DNA from: Pseudomonadaceae bacterium SI-3 | GTDB lineage: Bacteria > Pseudomonadota > Gammaproteobacteria > Pseudomonadales > Pseudomonadaceae | DNA length: 64,000 nt | Assembly (NCBI GenBank): GCA_004010935.1 | Contig: CP026511.1 | Location: forward strand, 62,001 to 126,000 | Direction of reading: 5' to 3' | Part shown: one piece after another, positions 10,311 through 18,571 of the stretch | How the letters are laid out: the number at the start of each line of letters is the position of its first letter | Position numbering within the stretch: position 1 is the stretch's first letter | The notes under the pieces: model-generated | The model's database searches: none | What the model saw: only the letters and a program-made list of their open reading frames with translations | What the model was told of the DNA's origin: nothing | Made by a program: the position numbers and the translations under genes

Positions 10311-11309
10311 ATGAGTGCTGAAACCATGCGTCATATCGATCACCGCCCCGGCGGAGGCCCCGAATGCCTGCGAATGGCCGAAGGCCCGGTGCCCGAACCC
10401 GGCCCGCACGACGTGCTGGTGCGAGTGGCCTACGCCGGCATCAACCGGCCCGATGTGTTTCAGCGCTCCGGCAGCTACCCGCCGCCAGCGGACGCCTCGC
10501 CGCTGCTCGGCCTGGAAATCTCCGGCGAAATCGTCGCGCTCGGGGCTGACGTCAGCGGCTGGAAAGTCGGCGATCAGGTCTGCGCGCTGACCCCCGGCGG
10601 CGGCTACGCCGAATATTGCGTGGCCCCGGCCGAACACTGCTTGCCAGTGCCCGCCGGGCTGTCAATGCTGGAAGCGGCGGCGCTGCCGGAAACCTACTTC
10701 ACCGTCTGGAGCAACGTGTTCGAGCGCGGTGCCCTGCAACCCGGCGAAGCCTTCCTCGTGCACGGCGGCTCCAGCGGCATCGGCCTGACCGCCATCCAGC
10801 TCGCCAAACAATTCGGTGCCACTGTCTACACGACGGTTGGCAGTAGCGAAAAAGCCGACGCCTGCCGGCGTGCCGGTGCGGATCGGGTGATCAACTACCA
10901 CGAAGAAGACTTCGTCGAGGTGCTCAAGCACGCCACCGACGGCAACGGCGTCAACGTCATCCTCGACATGGTCGGCGGCGACTACATCCCCCGCAACATC
11001 AAATCCCTCGCTGTGGAGGGCCGCCTGGTGCAGATCGCCTTCCTCAAAGGCAGCCGCGTCGAACTCGACACCGCGCCGATCATGCGCAAGCGCCTCACCT
11101 TCACCGGCTCCACCCTGCGCCCCCGCAGCCGCGAGGAAAAAGCCGACATCGCCAAGGCGCTGCAGGACAAGGTCTGGCCACTGCTGGACCAGGGCCTCTG
11201 CCACCCCGTCATCCACGCCACCTTCCCCCTCGATCAAGCCGCCGAAGCGCACCGGCTGATGGAAAGCAGCAAACACATCGGGAAGATTATGTTGGAGGTT
11301 GGGCAGTAG
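10311..11309 (+). CDS. NAD(P)H:quinone oxidoreductase, zinc-free MDR family (PIG3-like)
   Basis: A 332-residue cytosolic oxidoreductase of the medium-chain dehydrogenase/reductase superfamily. ATG 10311 follows AAAGGAAAA; the in-frame ATG at 10296 has no better site. The N-terminal GroES-like domain shows AYAGINRPDVFQRSG and the Rossmann domain shows LVHGGSSGIGLTAIQLAK with the nucleotide-binding glycines. The zinc-binding cysteine cluster of alcohol dehydrogenases is missing, which is typical of quinone oxidoreductases of the PIG3/TP53I3 type that reduce quinones with NADPH. It is monocistronic, with an accessory region starting just after it. Confidence 0.9.
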   Translation: MSAETMRHIDHRPGGGPECLRMAEGPVPEPGPHDVLVRVAYAGINRPDVFQRSGSYPPPADASPLLGLEISGEIVALGADVSGWKVGDQVCALTPGGGYAEYCVAPAEHCLPVPAGLSMLEAAALPETYFTVWSNVFERGALQPGEAFLVHGGSSGIGLTAIQLAKQFGATVYTTVGSSEKADACRRAGADRVINYHEEDFVEVLKHATDGNGVNVILDMVGGDYIPRNIKSLAVEGRLVQIAFLKGSRVELDTAPIMRKRLTFTGSTLRPRSREEKADIAKALQDKVWPLLDQGLCHPVIHATFPLDQAAEAHRLMESSKHIGKIMLEVGQ

Positions 11310-11779
11310 ACCCTCGTTCAAGCCAGCTCAGCGCTCGCACCGCTAAGGTCGAGCGCCTATCGGTCGCCTCACAGGCCAACCCTACAAAAAGTAGTGATTA
11401 AGTCTTTTAGACGCTTTACCGAGTTTCGAGACGTGGGTAACTTAGCCAGCGCAGCAGGAGTTGCGCACAGCATCACACTCCCCGCCCCGGCGTAAGCCCA
11501 GCGGCCAGCACAACGGGCACCAGGCCCATGCCAAGGACAGGTACAGATGGCCCGCTCTCTCTCCGCTCAGTCTCAGTGCCGGTTCGATGCGCCGGGTGAG
11601 CAACGCTTTACGTTTTCCAGCGAATCGCTAGACGTAACTATTACTAACGGCAGCCAATCCGGTAGAAGTGACGAGCCGAAAACAAAATATATTGGGATTA
11701 GGCATAGATGCTTCAGACGCTCATGTCGTGGCGATCGCGCAAGAATGCTGAGCTTACTTTATTAAGAAAGGAGAACTAA
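11310..11779. other. left flank of the AT-rich accessory island
   Basis: About 470 bases with no convincing gene. Base composition falls from GC-rich to AT-rich toward 11.65 kb, marking the boundary of the island. A 72-codon frame at 11547-11765 has no ribosome site or recognisable product. AAGAAAGGAG just before 11780 is the ribosome site of the next gene. Confidence 0.6.
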
Positions 11780-12925
11780 GTGTCTGACGAAATGGAGTTA
11801 ACAAAGAAGAGACGAACAAGAAGAGTCGTTCCTTACCCGCTCTGCTCATTCGAGGAAGTAGCTGATTTTGCTGCGGCAGCCTACGATTTGGGATCGGGGC
11901 ACAGTGTAAGGCGAGTCACGTTGTTTGATCATTTAGGCAAATCACCAGACAGCGGCCCTTCACGCTCATTAGTTACAAACGCCGGTAAATATGGCCTGAT
12001 AAAAGGAAACTATAGTGCCGAGCAGCTTGTTATTACTGATATAGCAAAAAAAGCGTTTGGAGAAAAAAGCTCAGAACACGTAAAAGCCGAAGCTAAAATC
12101 GAAATAGCTATATTAAGCATAGATCCTTTTAAGCTGCTCTATGAGAAGTTTGTGGGCAATAAGCTGCCTGCAAGGACAGTCTTGGCCGATACTCTTAAAG
12201 AACACAATGTAGACGAAAACATAGTTGATTCGCTTGTTGATAACTTTGTGGTTAATGCTGAGTACGTAGGGGTTCTGCAAACTTTAGCTGGTGCAGAAAG
12301 GCTCGTGACCATTGAGCATGCCCTCGAAAAATTTCCCAAGACTCATTTTGAGAGCGAACTCCGCGACTCTTCCTTCCCATCAGCCGCTATAGGTGTCTCG
12401 ATAGCAGGGATAATTACGTCTGGAAATTCCTCGTTTGATATGACGTGTTTTTATATTACGCCTATCGGCGACGACGACTCGGATGCTAGAAAACATTCCG
12501 ATTTATTTCTTGGCTCGATTATTGAGCCCGCAATTGAGCCTCTAGGGTTGAAGGTAGTTCGAGCAGATGCGATTGATACGCCGGGCTTGATAACCAACCA
12601 AATAATCGAATATATACTCCGGTCAAGGTTAGTCATTGCGGATCTTTCTTTCCACAATCCTAATGTGTTTTATGAGCTTGCCTTGCGTCACGTGTCTCGC
12701 TTGCCGACTATCCAGATTGTGAGGAAGGGAGACAAGATTCCTTTCGATATAGGAAATTTCAGAACTATAATTTTGGACTGCTCCGATATATACACGTTAG
12801 TCCCGAAGCTTGAAACATATAAGTCAGAGATTGCATCCCAGGCTAGACGAGTTCTTGACGACCCTAATGTGGTAGAAAATCCTGTGACTTCTGTGTATCC
12901 AAATTTAGGGCTGAGGCTGCAATAA
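11780..12925 (+). CDS. putative defence effector: winged-helix-like N-terminus plus NDT/TIR-like C-terminus
   Basis: A 381-residue protein with GTG start after AAAGGAGAACTAA. Residues 15-95 look like a helical, winged-helix-type module (FEEVADFAAAAYDLG, then a GLI-x-GNYSAEQLVITDIAKKAF tail), followed by a helical middle. Residues 221-340 carry the signature of the nucleoside-deoxyribosyltransferase/TIR-like superfamily: CFYITPIGDDDSD, VIADLSFHNPNVFYELALRH, then KIPFDIGNFRT. E299 in NVFYEL aligns with the catalytic glutamate of that fold. Related domains act as NADases or nucleotide-cleaving effectors in bacterial immunity; activity here is inferred. Codon use is AT-rich, unlike neighbours, so it was probably acquired. 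No adjacent cyclase or Argonaute is present. It may act alone or with the two genes that follow. Confidence 0.72.
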   Translation: MSDEMELTKKRRTRRVVPYPLCSFEEVADFAAAAYDLGSGHSVRRVTLFDHLGKSPDSGPSRSLVTNAGKYGLIKGNYSAEQLVITDIAKKAFGEKSSEHVKAEAKIEIAILSIDPFKLLYEKFVGNKLPARTVLADTLKEHNVDENIVDSLVDNFVVNAEYVGVLQTLAGAERLVTIEHALEKFPKTHFESELRDSSFPSAAIGVSIAGIITSGNSSFDMTCFYITPIGDDDSDARKHSDLFLGSIIEPAIEPLGLKVVRADAIDTPGLITNQIIEYILRSRLVIADLSFHNPNVFYELALRHVSRLPTIQIVRKGDKIPFDIGNFRTIILDCSDIYTLVPKLETYKSEIASQARRVLDDPNVVENPVTSVYPNLGLRLQ

Positions 12926-13024
12926 GACTGCATTCAGCAATTTACCGCAGTTTATTTATTTGCAGACGGCAAGACGTAGCAAATAATTCTAATACCCTTT
13001 TGGTTTAATAAGCCAACACCTAGA

Positions 13025-13522
13025 ATGAAGACCGAGATTTTGGAAAACCTGACAATACGTGTGAACTGGCATGGGCCGTATGGACTTGACGAGGTATGCG
13101 ACTCCAACATGGGAAACGGCCTTTACCTTCTGACGGGCAAGCGCCGATACGAACGTAATGAACAGATTCAGTATTGTGGTATTACCGAAGGGCTATATAA
13201 GAATCGGTTTAAGCAGCATCACAAGATATTTGAGATCACTCGCGAACTAGGAGTCTGGATAGGCACTGTGGCCTATCCGCAGGAGCACAAGAGGACACAT
13301 CTGGAAATCGCTGAATCCATAATCGTTTACTTTTGGCAACCAAATCTCAACGAGCGTAAGAGGATATATCCGCCTCGGCCCACCGCGCTCTTGTCTCACT
13401 GGTTCAGAAAAGACGGGTCTCCGCGGTTTAATCAGCTTTCTATCTACGCTGACCTTCATGACGTAATTTGCTGGGATGGTGAATTTTGGAGGTCCGGCAA
13501 CCTTCGAGTATGGTCAGATTAG
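13025..13522 (+). CDS. GIY-YIG nuclease-like domain protein
   Basis: A 165-residue protein. The pattern fits the GIY-YIG fold with small substitutions: NGLYLLTG (G32-L33-Y34), IQYCGITEG (Y50-C51-G52), an arginine two helical turns on (R61 in NRFKQHH), a candidate metal-binding glutamate E97 in EIAESIIVYFW, and the conserved asparagine region QPNLNERK. This suggests a small DNA endonuclease or a nuclease-derived protein. The C-terminal 50 residues (PPRPTALLSHWFRKDG onward) are not recognised. AT-rich like its neighbours and 99 bases after the TIR-like gene on the same strand. The ribosome site is poor (ACACCTAGA), so the exact start is less certain. Family call from motifs, not from a search. 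Confidence 0.68.
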   Translation: MKTEILENLTIRVNWHGPYGLDEVCDSNMGNGLYLLTGKRRYERNEQIQYCGITEGLYKNRFKQHHKIFEITRELGVWIGTVAYPQEHKRTHLEIAESIIVYFWQPNLNERKRIYPPRPTALLSHWFRKDGSPRFNQLSIYADLHDVICWDGEFWRSGNLRVWSD

Positions 13523-13723
13523 CCTGAACGAGAGATCTAGCGAAGCATCACAGCTGACGCTGTAACGCGAGCGCGGCTGACCTTATCAATTAAGCGATCT
13601 ATTGCTCGTGAACTCTAAGCGTATCGCACTTAAATAACTGTTTAAGTTTGTGTGACCAAAGAGGCTGGGATTGGGCCAGAACAGTAAAAATAGTTCGTTT
13701 CCTCTGAAAAGAATGAGGCTTCT

Positions 13724-14614
13724 ATGCAGACTTATTTCATTCGCCACTCTTCCGCTTTGGACGTCGATACTGCAACCTTAAAAGCGCTATGGGACGGCGA
13801 TTATGTGGGCATACATTATCCTCATGACGCAAGAAATAGTAGTACAGGTGAAGACTCTCAAAGTCTTGAGCCTGACGATTATTCGGGTTCGGCACGCCAT
13901 ACGTTGGCTAGACTAAAAAAAATTGGCAAAGAGGGAGGTTTCATATTTAGTGTTTACCGAGGGTACCCCGGCGCGAAGGTTGGTTTTGTAGAACCTGGCA
14001 CCGATATAAAGTTGTTTTGCGGGGCGTGGGGGAGCAAAAATGGCCAAGCAGGGCGTGAAGCATGGCTCAAAGTGCTTAAAATTAAACATACAAACACACT
14101 TTCGGCGTTTGAGGGGCTCTCCCTTACGTCGGTGCAGCCGCGGCAGGGAACCCTATGCCATTGGAGGAAGGTTGGAGATCGAGTCAAAAACCTCGTATCG
14201 GGCAATGTAAAATATGAACTTGACTGCCTCACGCCAGACCTACAAGAGGTGATGTGTATGGAATTTCTGAGGACTTCCGAAGCGGCCGAGTTTGGTTTGC
14301 CACAGATTCTCTACACGCTAATGCCGGTTGGCAGAACAATGAAAGATCTCGATATACTTGCCATAGGGTATGATTCAAAACCGATATCGGCTCAAGTTAC
14401 GTTTCATGGGTTTTCAAGTACTGCCGCAAAGGAAAAACTAAAAAAGCTTGATGCTTATAGCAGAGAAGGCGGCCACACTTTGCTTTTTTGCAGAGGTACA
14501 TCGGTTTTGCACCTAAACCGACATATTATTTTTCCGCTAGAGACAGTCTTCAAAGAATTTTGCATGAGTTCGGCGAAAGGCGAGGCTTGGTTCAAAGCAG
14601 TGGCCGGTGCGTGA
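13724..14614 (+). CDS. hypothetical protein of accessory island, possible nuclease-like C-terminus
   Basis: A 296-residue protein that I do not recognise. The ATG at 13724 follows GAATGAGGCTTCT. The N-terminal half (ALWDGDYVGIHYP, GGFIFSVYRGYPGAKVGFV) is strand-rich and reads like a compact beta-barrel sensing domain. The C-terminal half contains EVMCMEFLRTSEAAEFGLP, MKDLDILAIGYDSKPISAQV and a helical KEKLKKLDAYSREGG; the order E, D-x-D-I-L-A, then Q-V is reminiscent of PD-(D/E)xK nucleases but the expected lysine is not evident, so this is only a suggestion. AT-rich composition and strand place it with the two preceding genes, 201 bases downstream of the GIY-YIG gene. Confidence 0.6.
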   Translation: MQTYFIRHSSALDVDTATLKALWDGDYVGIHYPHDARNSSTGEDSQSLEPDDYSGSARHTLARLKKIGKEGGFIFSVYRGYPGAKVGFVEPGTDIKLFCGAWGSKNGQAGREAWLKVLKIKHTNTLSAFEGLSLTSVQPRQGTLCHWRKVGDRVKNLVSGNVKYELDCLTPDLQEVMCMEFLRTSEAAEFGLPQILYTLMPVGRTMKDLDILAIGYDSKPISAQVTFHGFSSTAAKEKLKKLDAYSREGGHTLLFCRGTSVLHLNRHIIFPLETVFKEFCMSSAKGEAWFKAVAGA

Positions 14615-14681
14615 CGCGGAAAGGGCACAGTTTTGTTGTTACCAGGGAAAAGGGGATAGCGAGCTAGCCTGGACGAAACGC

Positions 14682-14779
14682 GTGGAAAAGGCTCCGCCGT
14701 TTTCCACCCTACGATGCCGAGGTCCGGCGGAGCAGGCGAGGGCGGTGACGTAGGGTGGACAACGCTTCGCTTGTCCACG
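14682..14779. repeat. 98-base repeat, copy 1 (GTGGAAAAGG family)
   Basis: Begins GTGGAAAAGGCTCCGCCGTT and ends near CGCTTGTCCACG. It contains internal inverted segments (TTTTCCACCCTACG against CGTAGGGTGGAC) and can fold into nested hairpins. A second copy of the same length with few differences is at 15982-16079. It follows the accessory island directly. Confidence 0.85.
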
Positions 14780-14898
14780 CGTTGCTGCCTGATGGTAACG
14801 CCTGGGTAAAAGGACCGATTTTTTCTCCTGCCGTTATTTGCCGGGTCGCCTATGTCCTACCTTCGCGGCCCGCTCGCTTTATCACAAGGTGACATGAC

Positions 14899-15282
14899 AT
14901 GAACCACGCCTTTTCTGTACTCCCCCAAAGCTTTGTGATCGCACAGTTGGAGCGGGATGCTGACCTGCCGAACGAGGTTTTGGCATCGCCAGGCTTTATG
15001 TCGATCACCCGGACGGATGATGAGCTTTCGATTGTCTGCGCTGAGGGTGCCGCAACCGGTTTAGCCCGAGTGGACAGCGGTTGGCGCGCGATCAAGGTCC
15101 AGGGTCCGTTCGCCTTTGATCAGACGGGTGTCCTGGCCTCCTTCCTTGACCCGCTCGCGGCTGCCGCTATCGGTATTTTCGCGGTGAGTACGTTCGATAC
15201 TGACTACATATTGGTCAAGTCGATGAATCTTGAAAATGCCGTGCAGGTTTTGAAAGACGCGGGTCACCGCCTCTTGGGCTGA
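14899..15282 (+). CDS. ACT-domain protein (CASTOR/ACT_7-like)
   Basis: A 127-residue protein with ATG after CAAGGTGACATG. It is built like two small ACT-type modules: residues 1-60 with FVIAQLERDADLP and DDELSIVCAEG, and residues 60-127 ending in AAAIGIFAVSTFDTDYILVK and LENAVQVLKDAGH. That second part is characteristic of ACT-domain proteins that bind amino acids and act as small regulatory or sensor proteins. No enzyme domain is attached. The gene is flanked, with the next gene, by two copies of a 98-base repeat. Confidence 0.82.
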   Translation: MNHAFSVLPQSFVIAQLERDADLPNEVLASPGFMSITRTDDELSIVCAEGAATGLARVDSGWRAIKVQGPFAFDQTGVLASFLDPLAAAAIGIFAVSTFDTDYILVKSMNLENAVQVLKDAGHRLLG

Positions 15283-15392
15283 TAACTCGCAGTAGGGAAA
15301 AGCGAACGGTTATTTACCTTTCAGTTAGTTAGCTTCATAACACCCTGTCACTTTCTTCGACGTCGCCTCTCAATCCCACAAGGTGTGAAGCC

Positions 15393-15959
15393 ATGCAGCT
15401 AACGACACTGCTCATCCCAACTTATTCCCAAATGCTCAAAACCCTCGCAGGCTGGCTAAAGAAGGCGCAGGCCCATCTACCGGAAGCAGAGGCGCAAGCA
15501 CTGTTATCCGCACGTTTGGCGCCCGACATGTATCCGCTGTCGACTCAGGTTCGCTTTGCCTGTGTGCAGGCTCGAGAAGCCGTGTGCCGTCTGAGAGGAG
15601 AGGCGTTTCCGCCTGCTATCAACGAGCTGCTGAACGAGGGACGTCACGCTGTCAAAAGCCCCGGATCGCTCGCTGATGCTCATGCGCGGATCAATGAGAC
15701 GGTCGCGTTGCTCGACCGCCTCGCAGCCGATGCGCTCGATGTAGGCGGGGATAAGCCCATCGCCCATGAACTCCCGAACGGGATGGTCTTGGATCTGACA
15801 GCGGACCAGTACGCCCGTGACTGGACGCTGGGCCAGTTCTATTTCCACGTCATGACTGCTTATTCGATATTGCGTAAAGAAGGGATCAATCTCGGCAAGG
15901 CGGACTATGTGGCGCACTTGCTGCCCTATGTGCGTCCGGAAACGATTCCGAAGGGCTAG
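15393..15959 (+). CDS. DUF1993 family protein
   Basis: A 188-residue soluble, helical protein. It starts MQLTTLLIPTYSQMLKTL and continues with the conserved pattern LAPDMYPLSTQVRFAC, LLDRLAADA and ARDWTLGQFYFHVMTAYSIL, ending LGKADYVAHLLPYVRPE, all typical of DUF1993, a family with a DinB-like four-helix architecture and unknown function. It lies 110 bases after the ACT-domain gene, with ribosome site CAAGGTGTGAAGCC. A diverged hairpin repeat (15982) starts just after the stop. Confidence 0.88.
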   Translation: MQLTTLLIPTYSQMLKTLAGWLKKAQAHLPEAEAQALLSARLAPDMYPLSTQVRFACVQAREAVCRLRGEAFPPAINELLNEGRHAVKSPGSLADAHARINETVALLDRLAADALDVGGDKPIAHELPNGMVLDLTADQYARDWTLGQFYFHVMTAYSILRKEGINLGKADYVAHLLPYVRPETIPKG

Positions 15960-15981
15960 CAAAGTTGCCAGGACGTGGCGT

Positions 15982-16079
15982 GTGGAAAAGGCTCCGCCGT
16001 TTTCCACCCTACGATGCCGAGGTCCGGCGGAGCAGGCGGGTGTGGTGGCGTAGGGTGGACAACGCTTCGCTTGCCCACC
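15982..16079. repeat. 98-base repeat, copy 2 (GTGGAAAAGG family)
   Basis: Same orientation and length as the copy at 14682-14779, exactly 1300 bases apart. Differences are concentrated between CAGGCG and GGTGGCGTAGGG and at the final bases (TTGCCCACC instead of TTGTCCACG). The pair brackets the ACT and DUF1993 genes. Confidence 0.85.
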
Positions 16080-16117
16080 CGAGACCCACCGCTTTCTGCC
16101 GTGGGCGCTGTAAAGCG

Positions 16118-17299
16118 CTATGCGAACTCTGGACGCTCAAGCCTTAAAAACGCCATGAGCTCGCTTTTCTTGGCCATGGCATCCCGGTAACCCAGTTCGA
16201 TCAGCTCGCTGCAGTAGCCGGGTTCGAACAGCAGATAACTCAACAGCCCACCGCCGCCTTCGCGTGTGCCGCCAGGGCCGCGCAGGAAAAGTCTCAGGGC
16301 CCCAGGCATTTCGTGCCGATGGCGGGCGGCGATCTTGTCCAGCGGTTGGCTGGGTGAAATCACCAGCACCTCGATGGGCGTCAGGCCGTAGGCGCGCTTG
16401 CGCTGTTCGATAGGCACCAGTTTCCCCAGTAGATTTAGGCGCTCCAGCAGCTCGATATCACTCTCCACGTTGTCGATGAAGGTACTGTTGAGCATGTGCC
16501 CGGCGATTTGCGCCAGGCTCGGGATGGTGCCTGTCGGCCTTGGTGTTGGCGCAGTCTTGGTCTGGTCATCTATAGGATTGCCACTGACCCCGACCACCAG
16601 TACACGTGTGGCGCCCAGGTGCAGGGCGGGGCTGATCGGTGCGGTCTGGCGTACCGCGCCATCACCAAAATACTCGCGGTTGATCTTGACCGGCTCAAAG
16701 ATCAGCGGAATGGCAGAGCTGGCCAGCAAATGGGGAATAGCCAGGCGGGTCGGCACACCCACCCGACGATGGCGGAGCCATGGGTCGATGGCGCCATGGC
16801 CGTGATAGAAGGTCACCGCCTCGGCCGACTCGTAGCCGAATGCCGTCACCGCTATTGCGCGCAGTTGCCGATGGCGCATTGCCGCGGCGATTCCCGAGAA
16901 ATCCAGTTCGCGTTCGAGCAGCCTGGCCAGTGGCGAACTATCGAGCAGCGCAACGGGCACTTGCTTGCCAATACCGAGCACGCTGTGGCCAATGAAACGG
17001 CTGGCTTGGTGCAACACACCCGGCCAGTCGCTGCGGTACACCTGATCGGTATGAATACTGCGCCACACGTTGCTCAGCCGCCGCACCGCCTCGCAAAAGT
17101 GCAGGGCGCCACACGCCAGGCTGACGGCATTGATCGCACCCGCCGAGGTGCCGACGGTCACGGGGAACGGGTTGCGTGAAGAATCGGGCAGCAGATCGGC
17201 AATCGCGGAAAGCACGCCAACCTGATACGCCGCTCGTGCGCCACCGCCCGAGAGAATGAGCCCAGTGGTACCTGGGTTGGTTGAAGTGTCCTCGGTCAT
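16118..17299 (-). CDS. patatin-like phospholipase
   Basis: A 393-residue lipid acyl hydrolase of the patatin family. The oxyanion-hole motif LILSGGGARAAYQVG comes first, the nucleophile elbow GTSAG holds S52, and the catalytic dyad aspartate is in DGAVRQ near residue 220. The ASSAIPLIFEP stretch between them is also typical. No signal peptide is seen, so it is probably cytoplasmic or delivered by another route. The C-terminal part (ELIELGYRDAMAKKSELMAFL) is helical. ATG 17299 is chosen over a TTG one codon earlier. It is convergent with the DUF1993 gene and transcribed away from pnuC. Confidence 0.9.
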   Translation of the reverse strand: MTEDTSTNPGTTGLILSGGGARAAYQVGVLSAIADLLPDSSRNPFPVTVGTSAGAINAVSLACGALHFCEAVRRLSNVWRSIHTDQVYRSDWPGVLHQASRFIGHSVLGIGKQVPVALLDSSPLARLLERELDFSGIAAAMRHRQLRAIAVTAFGYESAEAVTFYHGHGAIDPWLRHRRVGVPTRLAIPHLLASSAIPLIFEPVKINREYFGDGAVRQTAPISPALHLGATRVLVVGVSGNPIDDQTKTAPTPRPTGTIPSLAQIAGHMLNSTFIDNVESDIELLERLNLLGKLVPIEQRKRAYGLTPIEVLVISPSQPLDKIAARHRHEMPGALRLFLRGPGGTREGGGGLLSYLLFEPGYCSELIELGYRDAMAKKSELMAFLRLERPEFA

Positions 17300-17406
17300 C
17301 AATGATTCCAGTTCGGGGTTTTCGGTAGAGCTAGGGCTCGCACATGAACAACCAAGAACAGATTACTGAAAAAGGGGGGCAGTCACCCGCCGGCGAAGGC
17401 AGTAAA

Positions 17407-17470
17407 CGTAGGGTGGGCTTTAGCCCACCGGAGGGGTGGGGTTTGACGGTGGGCTGAAGCCCACCCTACG
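17407..17470. repeat. paired GTAGGGTGGGC palindromes (BIME-like)
   Basis: GTAGGGTGGGCTTTAGCCCA and its inverse (TGGGCTGAAGCCCACCCTAC) face each other across about 20 bases, forming a long hairpin. It lies in the roughly 310-base gap between the patatin gene and pnuC; the rest of that gap holds only putative promoter sequence. Copies of the family occur near 18.2, 22.5-22.7, 45.1 and 54.7 kb. Confidence 0.88.
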
Positions 17471-17607
17471 AGTACGTGCGTGGCTGACCAATATTTGTGA
17501 ACCTGAACTGAATAGCCCAGCCATTCCCACTCACCCGGTGCGCTTCGAACCGTTCCGCATGCTTGCCGTATCATGCCCGCCCCGTAGCCGCTTCTGACCT
17601 CCACCCC

Positions 17608-18195
17608 ATGACCACCCTCGAACTCATCGCCTCTGCCCTTGGCGTACTCGCCGTCTGGCTTACCGTCCGCCAGAACCCGCTGTGCTGGCCCATCGGGTTG
17701 GTGATGGTGTCGCTCTACGCCTGGTTCTTCTTCGAGGTGCGGTTGTATTCGCAGGTGCTGCTCAACGGGGTGTTTGCGGCCATGCAGGTTTATGGGTGGT
17801 GGCAGTGGACGCGGGGCAGCGGCAGTGAAGGCGGTCGGCCGGTGGCGGGCGCGACGGCAACGGAGGTCGGCGTTGGGCTTGTTGTCGCCGTGCTGGGGAG
17901 TGTCGGGCTGGGTGTGCTGATGGCGACCGCTACCGAAGCGGCCTATCCCTGGCCGGATGCAACGCTCACGGCCTTTAGCCTACTGGCGCAGCTGTGGATG
18001 GCGCTCAAGCGCTGGCAGTGCTGGGTGCTGTGGATCGTGGTGGACACGCTCTACGTGGCCTTCTTTGCCTTTCAGGAATACTGGCTCACCGCAGGGCTGT
18101 ATGGATTGTTCACATTGCTGGCGGTGATGGGCCTGCGCGAATGGCGGCAGGCGAGGGCAGCGGTTCATGAACACGCGGCGCCCGCAGACAGTTAA
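17608..18195 (+). CDS. pnuC: PnuC-type nicotinamide riboside transporter
   Basis: A 195-residue inner-membrane protein with about seven hydrophobic segments. Diagnostic PnuC text includes WLTVRQNPLCWPIGLVMVSL, FFEVRLYSQVLLNGVFAAMQ, YGWWQW and the later WVLWIVVDTLYVAFF. PnuC proteins let nicotinamide riboside equilibrate across the membrane, with trapping by phosphorylation inside. A ribosylnicotinamide-kinase-like gene follows at 20433, which supports this substrate over thiamine or riboflavin. ATG 17608 starts the first hydrophobic segment; the longer frame from 17563 has no ribosome site. An ABC exporter gene lies between the transporter and the kinase. Confidence 0.9.
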   Translation: MTTLELIASALGVLAVWLTVRQNPLCWPIGLVMVSLYAWFFFEVRLYSQVLLNGVFAAMQVYGWWQWTRGSGSEGGRPVAGATATEVGVGLVVAVLGSVGLGVLMATATEAAYPWPDATLTAFSLLAQLWMALKRWQCWVLWIVVDTLYVAFFAFQEYWLTAGLYGLFTLLAVMGLREWRQARAAVHEHAAPADS

Positions 18196-18199
18196 CGAT

Positions 18200-18266
18200 G
18201 TAGGGTGGCTTTTAGCCCACCGGAACGGTGTTGGGCCGAGGATGGCGGGCTGAAGCCCACCCTACG
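18200..18266. repeat. paired GTAGGGTGG(G)C palindromes (BIME-like)
   Basis: A second inverted pair of the same family, starting GTAGGGTGGCTTTTAGCCCA (one G shorter in the left arm) and ending GGCTGAAGCCCACCCTAC. It lies just after the pnuC stop. Confidence 0.85.
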
Positions 18267-18571
18267 GATGAGGGCCAGCAGCCCCGGTGTCGTAGACCTG
18301 ATGAACAGGCCCAACTAGTCCCCGCCTGGGTGGCGCACTTTAAGCTCTTCTTGCACGCCTAAATTGGCAGGCCTGTCTACTTTCGGCACGGGGCTCATTT
18401 CCGACCAGGGTGCCGCCAGGCACTTCGGATACTGCTACGCTGCATCAGCAAAACCCGCGTTTCAGAGCGCCTCGACCCACGTCCAGGTAGACCCCGGTTG
18501 CCGCTCTCAAAGATCGGCATCGCCCCTGTCAGCAACAACCCCGCCCATTCGCCAACAGCAGACCGTGCCCC
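18267..18571. other. gap between pnuC and ABC exporter
   Basis: About 300 bases without a convincing gene. It probably carries the promoter of the ABC exporter; I see no clear operator, riboswitch or terminator. Confidence 0.5.

Noticed and set aside
11547..11765. 72-codon frame in the island left flank
   Set aside because: No ribosome site, no recognisable composition or homologue; probably chance.
14455..14778. Minus-strand frame of 107 codons across the 98-base repeat
   Set aside because: It combines the antisense of the island gene and the repeat; not protein-like.
17471..17607. Riboswitch upstream of pnuC
   Set aside because: I looked for TPP- or NAD-type conserved segments and found none convincing.
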